A DNA stretch of 64,000 nucleotides from Amphimedon queenslandica. Lineage: Eukaryota > Porifera > Demospongiae > Haplosclerida > Niphatidae. The stretch spans positions 293,275-357,274 of the forward strand of contig NW_003546293.1 of the NCBI RefSeq assembly GCF_000090795.2, read 5' to 3'. Under the pieces are notes generated by a model. The model saw only the letters and a program-made list of their open reading frames with translations, ran no database searches and was not told the origin of the DNA. Both the position numbers and the translations under genes were made by a program. Positions 36,765 through 58,412 of this stretch are shown here, piece after piece. The first letter of the stretch is position 1. The number at the start of each line of letters is the position of its first letter.

Positions 36765-37340
36765 TAGCTGCTCGTTGTCGTTCTCCAGCAAGACCTATAG
36801 TTTCTCTCCTATTACGGGGTTCCATATTGCCTTGTAGACATGGTGGCCTCTGACAACTGATTTCTACACAATGGTGCGCACACATGGTGAGTGGGCCATG
36901 GGGTGAGTGATGGGTGCGGTCACGTGCAGGGGTGACCGGCCACGTGTTTGCTAGGAGATAGTGGCCATATCATATTCTGGAAATCAAATATTGATACCTA
37001 TTGAAGGGCTTGAAAGCTACTCCAGAAATGCCACCGACTCTCAGTTCTTTATATTAATTGTCAACCAACCACATTTACAACTTTGACTTTGACTTTGGCG
37101 TTCGCTGAAGCTATCTCAACCAACAACAACAAAAAATGAAACAGAGCTCTAACAACCTCTATAGTGTGGATAAAGATGGCTTTATGGACATAATTGAGGA
37201 GGGCAGCCTTTGCTTTTATGAAATTTTTAAAGGTTCAAATCTAATATACCCTCATGGAAATGGCCAATCAATAATTACTTCTTTACAGTATGAAGACTTT
37301 TACTTTACTTTATTTTAGCTGATTTTTCAGCATTATTAAC
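36765..37340. repeat. Composite repeat, copy C
   Basis: Second long copy of the unit described for 35125-35830, with a deletion of roughly 70-80 bp in the middle. A short frame reading KMALWT-like peptides is not preserved between copies, so it is treated as non-coding. Confidence 0.75.
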
Positions 37341-37764
37341 CTTGCATTTATTTGAGGATTATTTTGAATTTATTTTTGTCTTTGTTTTTTGTAACTGTTA
37401 TTACACTTGTAAAATTTATTTAAAATTTACTAGAACAATGTAAAACATTAAAGGGGCGAGCCTGAGCAAGCAAAGCAATGTACATAGATTTTGACATTGT
37501 GCAACTTGCTCAGAACTTGATGGAGTGTAGTGTGGTTCTTGATCTACCTTTGTCTTCAAAGTTAAAGTTTAGCGTTTAGAAAGCATTAAAAATAGCTAGA
37601 AGCAGTCACTGCTAAAATGATATGGCTAGATAGGCAACTGTAGCAATGTAGTCTAAGTTAGTATAAGCTGTGACTGACATTAACTTAATCAGTCATTCAT
37701 ATGAATAAAGAAGATGGCATAATGCATTTGCTTTCTTAACCTTCCTTTCTGCATTTGCACTAAA

Positions 37765-37829
<65 letters not shown>

Positions 37830-38537
37830 TAACACTTTACAACATATAAGACATGTAGAGACATAGACAGAGAGGAAAACAGGAGACACCAAAGTACTGG
37901 AGTAGCCTGAGAAGTTTAGGGAGAATAGAGAGGAGAGGATGAGAGAGGAAGAGATACTAATTACATATACACAAAAATAAAAACAAAATTACAGAATTAA
38001 TTAATTGATCAGAATTTAATTAAGTACATGAGCAGCAAGGGCAAAGGAAGTGGAACGAACATGAATTATTGGAGTCGAAGTTATACTAGAAGTGGTGAAA
38101 TTACCAACCATCTTTGGGAAAGATGGTTGGTAATTTCATGGAACGGACCTGGTAATGTCTATTGCTGTGAATTTGTGTCTTATTTGCTGCTAGAAAACAT
38201 AATGATGTCTTCCCACTTTGGTTGCCATTTTATTTTCTTAAGTTAAGGCCACTCCCTCTTTTAATGAAAATTGAAAACAGAATTTGTACCAACAAACAAA
38301 CAAACAGACAGACAGACATATATACTTGTCTAGTTTATGTGGGGCTCACCCCAAATATTTTATTAACGGCAAGCTCCACCCAACTTTTTATTTTAGTCAC
38401 ACCATTTTTCCCCTCCCACTCAACACCAAAATTTAAAAAAAATTACACAAAATAGAATTTTTAAATTTAAAACACAAAAAGAGAAACAGAGTTTATTGAC
38501 AAGTAACGATATAGTAAATGGGAGTGGCTTTAAGCGA

Positions 38538-41500
38538 CTAATTGAGAGTACCACGACACTGCGGGGCTCCACATAAGCACGGGATCTTCTCATCTTCAAT
38601 GGGGAACTTGTAGTCGTACGTTATTTCTTCTCCTGCTCGAATGTCACGTTTGGAATAAATGACAATCTTTTTCTGGTTCCCGACTGTGATGATCTTAGCA
38701 TAGCAGTTTGGCTGTGGAGGAGAGGGAGAGAAGGAAGAAATAAAAGGGAGAGAAAGAGAGAGGGGGAGAGGGAGGGAGAATAATGAGAAGCAAAATAAAG
38801 GAATAAGTGGGAAATTTTGGATGGAGTTAAATTTGGAAAGTTGCTAATTGAGCATGCGCATAATGGCTCAAAATGGAGGATTTTATTTTGGCGAATGACT
38901 ATCAAAACGCCAAATTTAATTCCCTCCAAAATTTCCCGCTATACGGTAGCGTATGAAAGAAATAAAAAAGAGATTAATTAATAAAGCAATGCAATCAATC
39001 TTATAACACTCACATCGCAGCAGTGATTTATGAATCTGGCAAAGTTCCCGCTCTTAGTTGCATCAATGACGTGATCGTAATCGACACGAAACAAGTAACT
39101 GCTCCCGATCCCTTGAGCCTCGTACCGTCGCTCCCTCTCGTCTGCTATCCCATGTCTCACCACTTGACCGATGTACTCCACAACCATCTCGTCCGCTGGT
39201 ATAGTTTCCAATGCGAAGAGGCCCCAGTTGTGAATGGTGGATTTAGCAAATGTCAGTTGCTTCTTACGAGCCTAAAAAAAGCTCAGCATTAATACATGTA
39301 CATGTTTTAGCTAGTAGCAAATTAAATTTCAAGATGCGCCGTGTATATTATCAAGCCACACCCCTTTATGACCACACCCCTCACCTTCAGTTGATTGTAT
39401 TGCTGTAATTCTCTTGAGACGTCTCCAGAAGTGAAGAGTGACGCAACACGACGATGGTTCAATCTGTTGCCACGCCCACTGGAAGTAGGAGGTGGAGCCT
39501 ATAAACGCCCACACACAATTAATAAAATATTATTATTATTATAGCAACTTACAGAGTTTTTATCTTTGTCTTCAGAGGCTTTACTGCGCCGTAGATGATG
39601 TAAGTATCGACTTTTATCTGACGGATCAATTTTGTAGTAACCTTCGCTTCTGGCACAACCACTCGAATGTGTGACATTATTCTCAACAACTAGAAAATAA
39701 ATAAAATAAATATTAATTCAATAAAAAATTATAATACTTATTGTTAAAATTATTGATCACATGTACATTATTAAATTAATGTACATGTACATGTACATGT
39801 ATGCAAATAGTGGTTACCATTGTGAGGATAATAAGACCACGAGACATCGCTGATAAGTTCCGAGTAAATTCTTTTTAATTTGACGTAAGCCGATCTCATC
39901 ATGTCCATGTCTTCCTTATCGAAACCTTCTTCAAGGAATGAGTTCAAAATGGCCGCCTCCTCACCCTCTCCTCTCTTCTTATACTCGGCAATTCTCTCAA
40001 TCTCCATCTCCTCTTTATCCTCTTTCACTGGGGGCGTGGCTATCAATTCGGACTCTATCAAGTCAGAGGGTTTCTTTATCGCTGGCTCAGAAAGTTTCAT
40101 AGCCTTCTTTGGCCTTCGCAGTGAAGCAATGTCCGCCTCAAAATCACTTGAAGACGTAGAGCCAAATATCTCGTTGAATGCCAGACTGGAATCACTGTCA
40201 ACCTTCTCTTCCTCTTGTCCCTCCTCCTCCTCCTCCTCCTCTTGGAGTAGTTTGTTAAATTCTTCTTCTTCTTCACTAGTTGCTGATGGAGTACGTGGAC
40301 CAAATGCATTCTCCTAAAAGAAAGAAGAAGAGAAAATACATGTACATTGTACACATGCACATATACCATAGTTATTATAAGGTCAAAAGGACCCGGAGGA
40401 GGTGGTAAACACGCCATGTGCACCTAACCCTACAACCACTTAACGATATTCATTGCAAGATAATGAGATTCATTGGAGTATGTACATCGGTAATGAGATT
40501 CATTGGGTGAGTTTATCTGTAATGTGATGCACGAGCGATCTGCGCATGCGCGATATCTAGCACATGAGAGAAAATGGCAGCATAAAGGTAGTAGGCTAGA
40601 CCCAGCCAGCCATTTGCAACTGTATTGATGAAAATAAAGCTCGTGCAGAAATAAATGCTTCAGAGAAGTTCCAAGAAGGCCTTTATTGTTCTGTCAAGAA
40701 GTAAAAGAGAGGGATAAGAGTTTGATCTCCCAGCAAACGAGCAAAACACACAACTGTCCCTGGGTAGATCCCATAGATCTTACAGTAAATATAGCACATA
40801 TTATATGAACTATGGTTTACATACACATGTACTTGTACATGTACAAGATTTTGTGGGTAGAGTACATGTACTTTTTATGGTACTTTATGCTGCAATGGAA
40901 GAAAAATGAACCAAAGTACATGTAGCAGTAATACACGTACAGTAGTTGAATAATATTCTAAATGCCTAATACAAGAACATGCAGTGTACATGTACATGTG
41001 TATATCTAATATAAAGTAGGACCTTTCTTTCCTTTTTCTTTTTATCTCTGTCCTTACTCCTCCTCCCCTCGTCGCTGGGCCATTCCTCACTGCTGATATC
41101 AGAGAGTTGAGAATATTCGCTTCTCCTTTCATCTTTATCTTCCTTTCTGTGTCTCCTCTTTCTCCTAGGGAGCACATCGGAATAATGATCTACAAGAGAG
41201 GGAGAGAGAGAGAGAGAAGTCATGTTCTCGTATTTTCTACATTTACATGTAGAAATGTAGAATGAAAAAAATGTAGAATGTAAATGTAGAAATGGGAATG
41301 AAAAATTTGACACTGTACATGTACATGTGTGAAGTCGTCCAGGTAATGAGCTAAATGGACTATGCCAGAGCAGATCATGGCCCAGGCCAAGCCGTCAGCG
41401 ACTGCTGTGAATATGATTATGGCTGACCTGAGGCCGAAGGGGAGAGCTCTGTCCTGGTACATGTACATGTACAGTGTCAAATTGTCATTAATACACATGT

Positions 41501-44500
41501 ACATGTACATGTATCCACACATTAACTTTTTTAAATGTAACTTTTGCAAAAATAGGAACTGTGAAAATAATGAGCTACAAAGTACATGTACATCTACGTG
41601 TGACATATTAATCAATTTCCTCTTACTTTTCCTCTTTCTCCTGTCTCTCTCTCCCCTCTCATTAAAATGGAGTCTCCTTGTAGCAGTCATCACATTGTCC
41701 CTCCTGTACATGCTACCCACCAACGGGATCTTAAAGTTCATCAACCTCTTTCTAGGAGTGATGGGTGTGGTCGACTCGTCGTCTTCTTGTGGGCGTGACC
41801 TATTAGGAACAAGGCCTGGGAGCATTCTACGGTAAGGCTCTTGTGGTTTGACACGTTCTTCAGTTTCCATAGGCTCCTCTCCAAGGGCTTTAGACCTTTG
41901 ACTCTAACATAATGAGAATTGGGAATAGAGTCACTTATTGGCATGGACTGCATAGTGCATACACATGTGCAGTACATGTTGTCCTTGCTTGTTTCCTACA
42001 TCTACATGTACTGTACTTTTAAAATGGCCGTAACTTGAAAAATTGAAGTCGGAATCAGCTCAAACTTGCTACACAGCATAAGGACATCAATATGCATCAG
42101 AAAATGTAATAAAAATTTGGGGTGATTTTGGAGCCATTTTTTGGAAAAAACCATGGGCTATAGTACAGAGTATTTTTCGGAATTTTGGCATTTTCTTAAA
42201 ATGGCCGTAACTTGAAAAATTGAAGTCGGAATCAGCTCAAACTTGCTACACAGCATAAGGACATCAATATGCATCAGAAAATGTAATAAAAATTTGGGGC
42301 AATTTTGGAGTCATTTTTTGAAAAAACCATGGGCTATAGCCTTGGGTATTTTTCAGATTTTTGACGTTTTCTTGAAATGGCCGTAACTTGAAAAATTGAA
42401 GTCGGAATCAGCTCAAACTTGCTACACAGCATAAGGACATCAATATGCATCAGAAAATGTAATAAAAATTTGGGGTGATTTTGGAGCCATTTTTTGGAAA
42501 AAACCATGGGCTATAGTACAGAGTATTTTTCGGAATTTTGGCATTTTCTTAAAATGGCCGTAACTTGAAAAATTGAAGTTGGAATCAGCTCAAACTTGCT
42601 ACACAGCATAAGGACATCAATATGTATCAGAAAATGTAATAAAAATTTGGGGTGATTTCAGAGCCATTTATCAGAATAATTATGTCAAATGTCTATTACC
42701 TCTTTCTTATCCCACACTTCATCAAGTACAGGAAAAGCAGAACTCTCTACCAGTTTCTTCTCCACGTCCCTCAGTAATATTCTTGACAGCTGCTCCAAGG
42801 CACAATAAAGCACATCCTGCCCTCTCTTCTCTTCCCGAGTCACTGCCAAAGGAACCTTCCATTGTTTTGCCGGTGAGAACTTATTTTTGCGAGTCCTTGG
42901 GTGGGCGGAGCCACCGTTGTCAAGGCAATCGCCACGGACCTCCGAGGGTGGAGTTTTCGGTCCTTCAGAGGAGAGCTGATAGTTCAAAAAGGTTTGAGAA
43001 GGAAAGGGAGGAGGTGGAAGAGGAGGCTGGATGAAGTGAGGGGCGGGGGCTGTGAGAGGACGAACATTAATTTCAATGATTTGAGAGCTATTTTGTTCCG
43101 TATCAGAAATGTCCATATCAACACTTCCATTCCCTCTCTCTCCATCTTCCTCGCAACTAGATATGTCCTCCACTATAAGCTGGGGCCTAGTCACTAGTGG
43201 AGAACCCTCTTCGCCCGAAATCTCTTCAAAAAATGTCTTCCCAACCTTTTTAGGTCCTTCGTCCTCAGAGCTGATCTCCTCCAGTCCAATCTGAGGGGGC
43301 GGGGCTTCTGGTGGAGGGGGTGGAGCTTCTGAGGGAAGGGGAGGAGCCTTTTCTTTCGGAGGAAGGGGAGGGATTGAAGCAACCTTGTTCTTTTTCGCTA
43401 ACAGACAAGTCTTTAATGCTAGGATTGGATCAAATGCATGCTTTGTAGATATTCCAGAGTTGGGCGTGGTACCTGTAGGCGTGGTCAAGCCACACCCACT
43501 CATATGAGGCGAACCTTCAACTGATGAGAGTGATTTGGTCTTTACCATTGAAATCAAATTAAATTTTTGAAACGAAGTGTGGGTGGGAAAGGAGGTGGGG
43601 CTTTGAAATGCATCGTCTCTATTGTTCTCGTGATTATTAAAAAATGCCGAGTCGTCTGGTTTGATGGTAGGCGTGGTGACGTCTGATTTGAAACTATCAA
43701 CACTAAATCTTCTATTGTCTTTGCTTGTGTACACCTCTTTAGCAAGATCACCTTTTATAAAGAGAAAAAATGTGTTTATAGTGAAAGTAAAAATATTAAT
43801 ATTGTAAATTAAATTACATATACATGTACATGTACATGTAATTTACATAAACACCAGCTTTTTTCGTTATTGCAGTTTTGCATTAATTATACGCACTGTT
43901 TATACAGGAAATAATGAATTAATAAGTTTAATTAAACACTCTCCACCCACATCAAACCCTCCTTTTGTCATGGGAATTAAGCTACAGTATAAATCTTATT
44001 GGAATTTGGGCCAAAAGTAAAACTCGATGTGTCACATGATTTACATAAACACCATCTTTCTTTCTCTTTCTATCATTAATATGTACATGTACATGTATAC
44101 CTCTATCATCAAGCTCCACAGCTATCTTAGACCCACAGACCACAGCTCCATTAAGCTCATTAACAGCTCTCTCTCCACAGCCGGCCTTTACAAAAGACAC
44201 AGTGGCACTGCCAAGAAAAACCCTCGACTTTAAATGCCTGTGAAACTTCACAAAGAAAGTTGGAGACACCGTCTCGCAGAGATCTTTAATGATAGTCCCT
44301 TTGGTGGAAAGCTCGTTGAGGCCAGAGATTAATATCTCTCTTAGTGGAGGAGAGCCTGTCCAGAACTTATCATACTAAAAAGAGAGAGGGGGGAAAGAAT
44401 AAATGTATTAATGAATATTCAGAGGTAGAAAGAGATTATACGTAAAAGGGCAATGGCTATGTATCTCTCTCTGTCTCTCCCTCCATTTTCTCATCCTTTC

Positions 44501-45030
44501 CTCTTCTTATTTTTGTGATGATTAAAAAACTCTTTTATTATCATTAACTTTTAAAAAGACACACAGAATGTAAGCGATCGTCAACAATGCAAGTTTAAAA
44601 TTTTGAATAAAGAGAAAGGAGAGAGAGAGAGAAGTGGTGGTGGTAACCATTGTCCCGATAAACACCTTAAATCTTGGCACCCTCAGTCCAACATTGCTTC
44701 CATCAGCGCCAAGAATCGTTTTTAAAACTCTTGGGTCTTTTGGATCAGGAATTGGAGCCTTCTGCTTGAAAATAAGAGAAAGAAGAGATAAGACTGATTA
44801 CATAATGTCATCTCTTCTTGAGATTGTACCATTAAGGTCACATGACAAGTGATCACGCGACTTATGACGACATAAGACTGTGTGAATGGTGTTGTTCTAA
44901 TTAATGAGCACCTTACCCCAGGTATGGCTCCGTTTAGCCTGTAAAGCTTCTTTTTGCCCTTCACGAGCTCGGGGTCGACCAGGAGCTTGTAGTTGTTCTT
45001 CCTCCTGTGTTGTAGGTCCTCGCTTGACAT
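38538..45030 (-). CDS. SETD1: SETD1-type histone H3K4 methyltransferase (COMPASS catalytic subunit)
   Basis: Eleven exons: 44917-45030, 44666-44761, 44101-44374, 42700-43751, 41717-41903, 41023-41189, 39818-40313, 39553-39689, 39385-39498, 39014-39271 and 38538-38711, 1022 aa. The N terminus ([20 protein letters not shown]) and an RRM (about 72-161) are SET1-specific. A Pro- and acid-rich centre follows, then the N-SET region ([18 protein letters not shown]). The SET domain (about 885-1005) has [36 protein letters not shown], the SAM-binding block FINHCCDPNCYAK and [10 protein letters not shown]. Post-SET is [13 protein letters not shown]. It is much shorter than human SETD1A/B (about 1700-1970). 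The Ser of the usual NHSC motif is Cys here. The exon 6 donor (GTCCTA) is non-consensus, so that border is less sure. Confidence 0.93.
38802..38948. mobile_element. Hairpin MITE of the TACCGTATAGC family
   Basis: The left end GTGGGAAATTTTGGATGGAG is nearly complementary to the right end, which read in reverse is TACCGTATAGCGGGAAATTT. The centre carries CATTGAGCATGCGCAT-like sequence as in the other copies. It lies in SETD1 intron 10. Confidence 0.75.
41304..41483 (-). mobile_element. Reverse-transcriptase fragment enclosed by perfect 25-bp inverted repeats
   Basis: On the minus strand 41331-41462 reads as about 44 residues of retrotransposon reverse transcriptase: LPFGLRSA, then [12 protein letters not shown], then HYLDDF with the catalytic YxDD. 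The LPFGL-RSAP-like block and HYLDD resemble DIRS/Ty3-type polymerases. The fragment is bounded by exact inverted repeats at 41304-41328 (AATTTGACACTGTACATGTA...) and 41459-41483. No other pol domain, integrase or LTR is visible, so it is a remnant. It lies in SETD1 intron 5. Confidence 0.75.
42016..42675 (+). repeat. 177-bp satellite array in SETD1 intron 4
   Basis: About 3.7 units; the marker AAATGGCCG recurs at 42021, 42198, 42375 and 42551, giving a 176-177 bp period. Alternate units share a variant (CTATAGTACAGAG versus CTATAGCCTTGGG), so the array probably grew by a two-unit step. Orientation is antisense to SETD1. Confidence 0.95.
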
Positions 45031-45568
45031 GTGAAAAGCTTTAAATAGCCGATTAAGCCACCAAGGGGCCACAAAGCAAGGCAACATACACACTAAACCC
45101 TCTAAAAGCTATCTCAACTCAATGTCAGTCTCTCCCATATGCTCCAGCATTAGAAAGAAGGAAGGAGAGGCTGATGCGTTTGAGAGAAGGCGTTTACTTT
45201 ACATAGGTGGTGACTCTAATTAAAGCGCAGGTCTTTACCCGCCGTATTTTTAATTTTAATAACTTTTAATTAACCACTCGAGCGCGCACTCTAATTAAAG
45301 CGCATGCATAAAAAATGGTTTAAAAGTAAAAATTAAAATAATAAATGAAGACAAACAAGGAACTATGTATCATTTTAAATAACAGCAACTATAAATTATT
45401 ATGGACATTACAATAATAATAGAGCAGTTTTCTTATGTAGCAATTTTAAATTCCTAAAAGTTTCATTCTCGAAAGGACCGAGAATAAAGTGAGAGATGAT
45501 AAAGAGAGAAAGGAAGAGAGGGAGAGAGAACAGTTTTTTGTCAGCCTAACTGTCCACTAATAATAATA

Positions 45569-45606
<38 letters not shown>

Positions 45607-45740
45607 GAAAGAAGCCAAAATTACAAATTAGAACAAATAATAATAATAATAATAATACTAAATGAGGTTAGAGTCAAAAATGGCAGCAGCTTTTTTGTAT
45701 AATGTGTTTATATGTTTTCCTTGTTAATTCTCAACAGTCT
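45031..45740. other. Gap between SETD1 5' end and clathrin 3' end
   Basis: SETD1 and clathrin heavy chain are in tandem on the minus strand. This 710-bp stretch should hold the SETD1 promoter and clathrin 3' UTR. It has (AAT)n tracts at about 45557-45605 and 45637-45657 and a GA-rich stretch at 45490-45530. GAGCGCGCACTC at about 45280 and AATTAAAGCGCA repeated at about 45220 and 45293 are unexplained. Confidence 0.5.
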
Positions 45741-56013
<10,273 letters not shown>

Positions 56014-56362
56014 TTCTAAACTCGGATAAGAACTAGACGTAGGACTAAGTAGGACTGGGTTCCTTGGATAGTATTATGAAAGGAGAAGTACTAAGAGGAA
56101 GAGAGATAAATGGTTCCTTTCTTCTCTAATGGCGAGTCTTTCTCTCAAGGGTCGCCGATCCCTACTCCTCCCAAATTCAAGCGACCTACTGCGCATGCGC
56201 AGGCACCTAATCAATATTCATCGACTAATTAATATTCATAGTTGTTAATTGAATTTTAGGGGTGTGTCTAGTTTTAGCCCCTCCTCTTTTTGCTCCACAT
56301 GGTCTTCCTTTGATCTCACTCCTTTTATCTTCTCCTCTTTGCGAGTTAGAGGATACTTAAAG
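56014..56362. promoter_or_regulatory. Candidate bidirectional promoter with NRF-1-type site, CLTC / EIF4H
   Basis: There are 349 bp between the divergent start codons. A perfect palindromic GCGCATGCGC lies at 56191-56200, the core of the animal NRF-1 motif. AATATTCAT is repeated at about 56214 and 56231. Confidence 0.55.
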
Positions 56363-57940
56363 ATGGCAGACGAGGTTTTTGACAGTAGGAACAGTCGTGG
56401 CTCTTCCCGTCCATCATACGACAGAGGAGGGTAAGTGAAATGACGCGTCAACTTTGCATTTATGTACAGAAACATAAAAACAAGTCACATTACATGTCCT
56501 ACAATATGTTCATTACACAAACTTTGTATTATTCATTAATTGTAGTGGGTATGGAGGTTCACATCATTTTGAGCTGCCACAGGAGCCTCCATTCACAGCC
56601 TTTGTGGGTAACTTACCATTGAATACAGTCCAAGGGGATTTAGATGCCATTTTTCAAAAGTTAAAAGTAAGAGCCATATAATGACTTATTATGATACATA
56701 TGCATCTTGTGCCGCCTTTTCTAGTTCATCTTTATTTTCTCTCTCTCTCTCTCTCCCCCTCTCTCTCCCCCTCTCTCTCCCCCCTCTCTCTCTCCCTCTC
56801 TCTCTCTCCCCCTCTCTCTCTCTCCTCCATTAGGTGAAAGCTGTAAGACTAGTACGCGATAAAGAAAGTGACAGATTTAAAGGTTTCTGCTACGTGGAAT
56901 TTGAAGACGTTGAATCGCTGAAGGAAGCACTGGAATATGATGGAGCTGTAAGTTACATGCATGTACATGTACATGTATTATGTACTCAAAATATTAATTT
57001 CATTCTCATTACATCATGCATGTACATGTACATTAATTAATTTCCATTTTAGGAATATGATGGTAGACCCTTAAAAGTTAATGTTGCCGGTAGCAGAAGT
57101 GGGCGTGGTGGGAGAGGAGGGCGTGGCGGTGGAGGAAGAGGAGGGCGTGGCAGTGAGTATTTAATTATATTTTTAATGATTATTTATTTTTAGGAGATTA
57201 CGATCAGCCCCACGGCTACCAATCGGGCCCTCCGATGGGCGGAGGAGGGTATTCTGATTATCGTGGTGGGAGGAGTGGCGGAGGATACAGAGGGGGAGGA
57301 GGAGGTGGTGGGCGGGGCCCCAGAAGAGGTGGGAGGGACCGTGATCGTGACGGTAGGGATAGGAGATACCCAGAAGACTTTAAAGAACCAGATCCAGGTA
57401 CCACAATTGATGTACATAATATACCGTATAGCAGGAAATTTTGGAGGGAGTTAAATTTGGTGAATGGCAATCAAAATGCCAAATTTAATTCCCTTCAAAA
57501 TTTCCCTTTATACAGTTGGGTACATACAGTACATATATATGAATGTACCTTATATATGTAGCTAAAAATTTTTGTGGTCCAAACTATTTTTGAAAAAATT
57601 CCAACAAGCCATGGCAGCCAGAGTACATTTGCCACAAAATTCGGCTATTTGCAAAAATTTTGGTCCAACAGAAATTTCTAGCTATAACGGCACTTTATTT
57701 AATTGTTCATTTTGATAAAATTCTTCACTTTCTCTTTCTGCAGCGGATTTGGTCGGTCGTCCGAAACTAAACCTGAAGCCTCGGACTGTCAACAAGGCTG
57801 TGGTGAATGACCTAGCAGACACGGTTAGCCGTGCATCCATATTTGGCAGCGGACGTCCACGTGACGAGAAAGCTTACGAGGAAAGAAAGAGGAAGGAGTC
57901 GGAATCGTCTGATACTCCTGCTGGCGGTGATCAGAGTTGA
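56363..57940 (+). CDS. EIF4H: Eukaryotic translation initiation factor 4H
   Basis: Six exons: 56363-56430, 56546-56666, 56834-56947, 57053-57152, 57194-57397 and 57744-57940, 267 aa, stop TGA at 57938. One RRM spans about residues 38-112: RNP2 is FTAFVGNLP and RNP1 is KGFCYVEF, with [11 protein letters not shown] and [15 protein letters not shown] matching eIF4H. A Gly/Arg-rich region (RGG repeats) follows, and a C-terminal block [11 protein letters not shown] corresponds to the human RPRLQLKPRTV motif. eIF4H stimulates the eIF4A helicase during mRNA scanning. Intron 5 contains two short hairpin elements, and exon 3 is preceded by a CT tract of about 90 bp. Confidence 0.95.
56740..56830. repeat. 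(CT)n tract at the EIF4H exon 3 acceptor
   Basis: About 90 bp of CTCTCT with CCCC interruptions ends at CTCCATTAG, the acceptor. It is probably used as the polypyrimidine tract. Confidence 0.85.
57421..57516. mobile_element. Short hairpin MITE, TACCGTATAGC family
   Basis: TACCGTATAGCAGGAAATTT at the left is complementary to the right end, AAATTTCCCTTTATACAG. The arms extend through TTTGGAGGGAGTTAAATTTGG. It lies in EIF4H intron 5. A second, more diverged hairpin follows at about 57553-57690 (GTAGCTAAAAATTT ... AAATTTCTAGCTATAACG). Confidence 0.75.
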
Positions 57941-58412
57941 ACTTTCCCTCCCTCCCTCTCTCTCTCTCTTTATTGATATTCATTTATGATATACCATACA
58001 CAAGATGACACATGAGACGCATGCGAATCGTTCACACTCTGTCTATTTGTTAATAAATTAATTATTAATTATTATTATTATATTAAATTTAAAATAATCC
58101 AATTTGCTGAGGTGCTAGCTAATATAGGTGTTGAAAACTTGCAGTTATACTTGAAGCCTGCTATTAGAAATATTGCATACTAATTTTTAGCAAACTTGCA
58201 AAAATAGGTATTCTGTATTAGGTTGATTAAAAGTGGTGCATAAATCAATAACATCATTAATACTTATAAACAACAATATAAATTTAAATTTAAATTAATA
58301 AAATGCAGTATATTTATAGATTTATTTTTAAAATACAAAAGCAGCAAGATTACCATACTTAATAATAATAATAATAAATAAAACAATTATTGTCAATTAA
58401 AAATAATCATAT
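57941..58412. other. Intergenic region between convergent EIF4H and SVOP-like genes
   Basis: AT-rich 3' flank of both genes, with a CT run directly after the EIF4H stop. Nothing else is recognised. Confidence 0.6.

Larger units (their letters stand above)
33507..38537. other. 5-kb gene-poor, repeat-rich region
   Basis: Between the convergent paxillin and SETD1-like genes. It contains three degenerate copies of a block starting ATTGAAGGGCTTGAA (about 34114, 35395 and 37000) and two copies of an upstream block (35125-35335 and 36765-36965). There is also a CGTATTTCCTCGAATAGAAGC repeat (36200-36275), an (ATT)n run (37768-37830), and a 20-bp inverted pair around 38099-38138 (TTACCAACCATCTTTGGGAA). 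A minus-strand frame at 34280-34540 (SLQRSELPEDSDGIQTIADI) could be a real terminal exon, but nothing supports it further. Confidence 0.6.

Noticed and set aside
37136-37318. 60-codon plus-strand frame
   Set aside because: Lies within composite repeat copy C and is not kept open in copy B.
41220-41870. Long minus-strand frame joining SETD1 exon 5, intron and reverse-transcriptase fragment
   Set aside because: It is a read-through of the intron; the exon and the transposon fragment are separate features.
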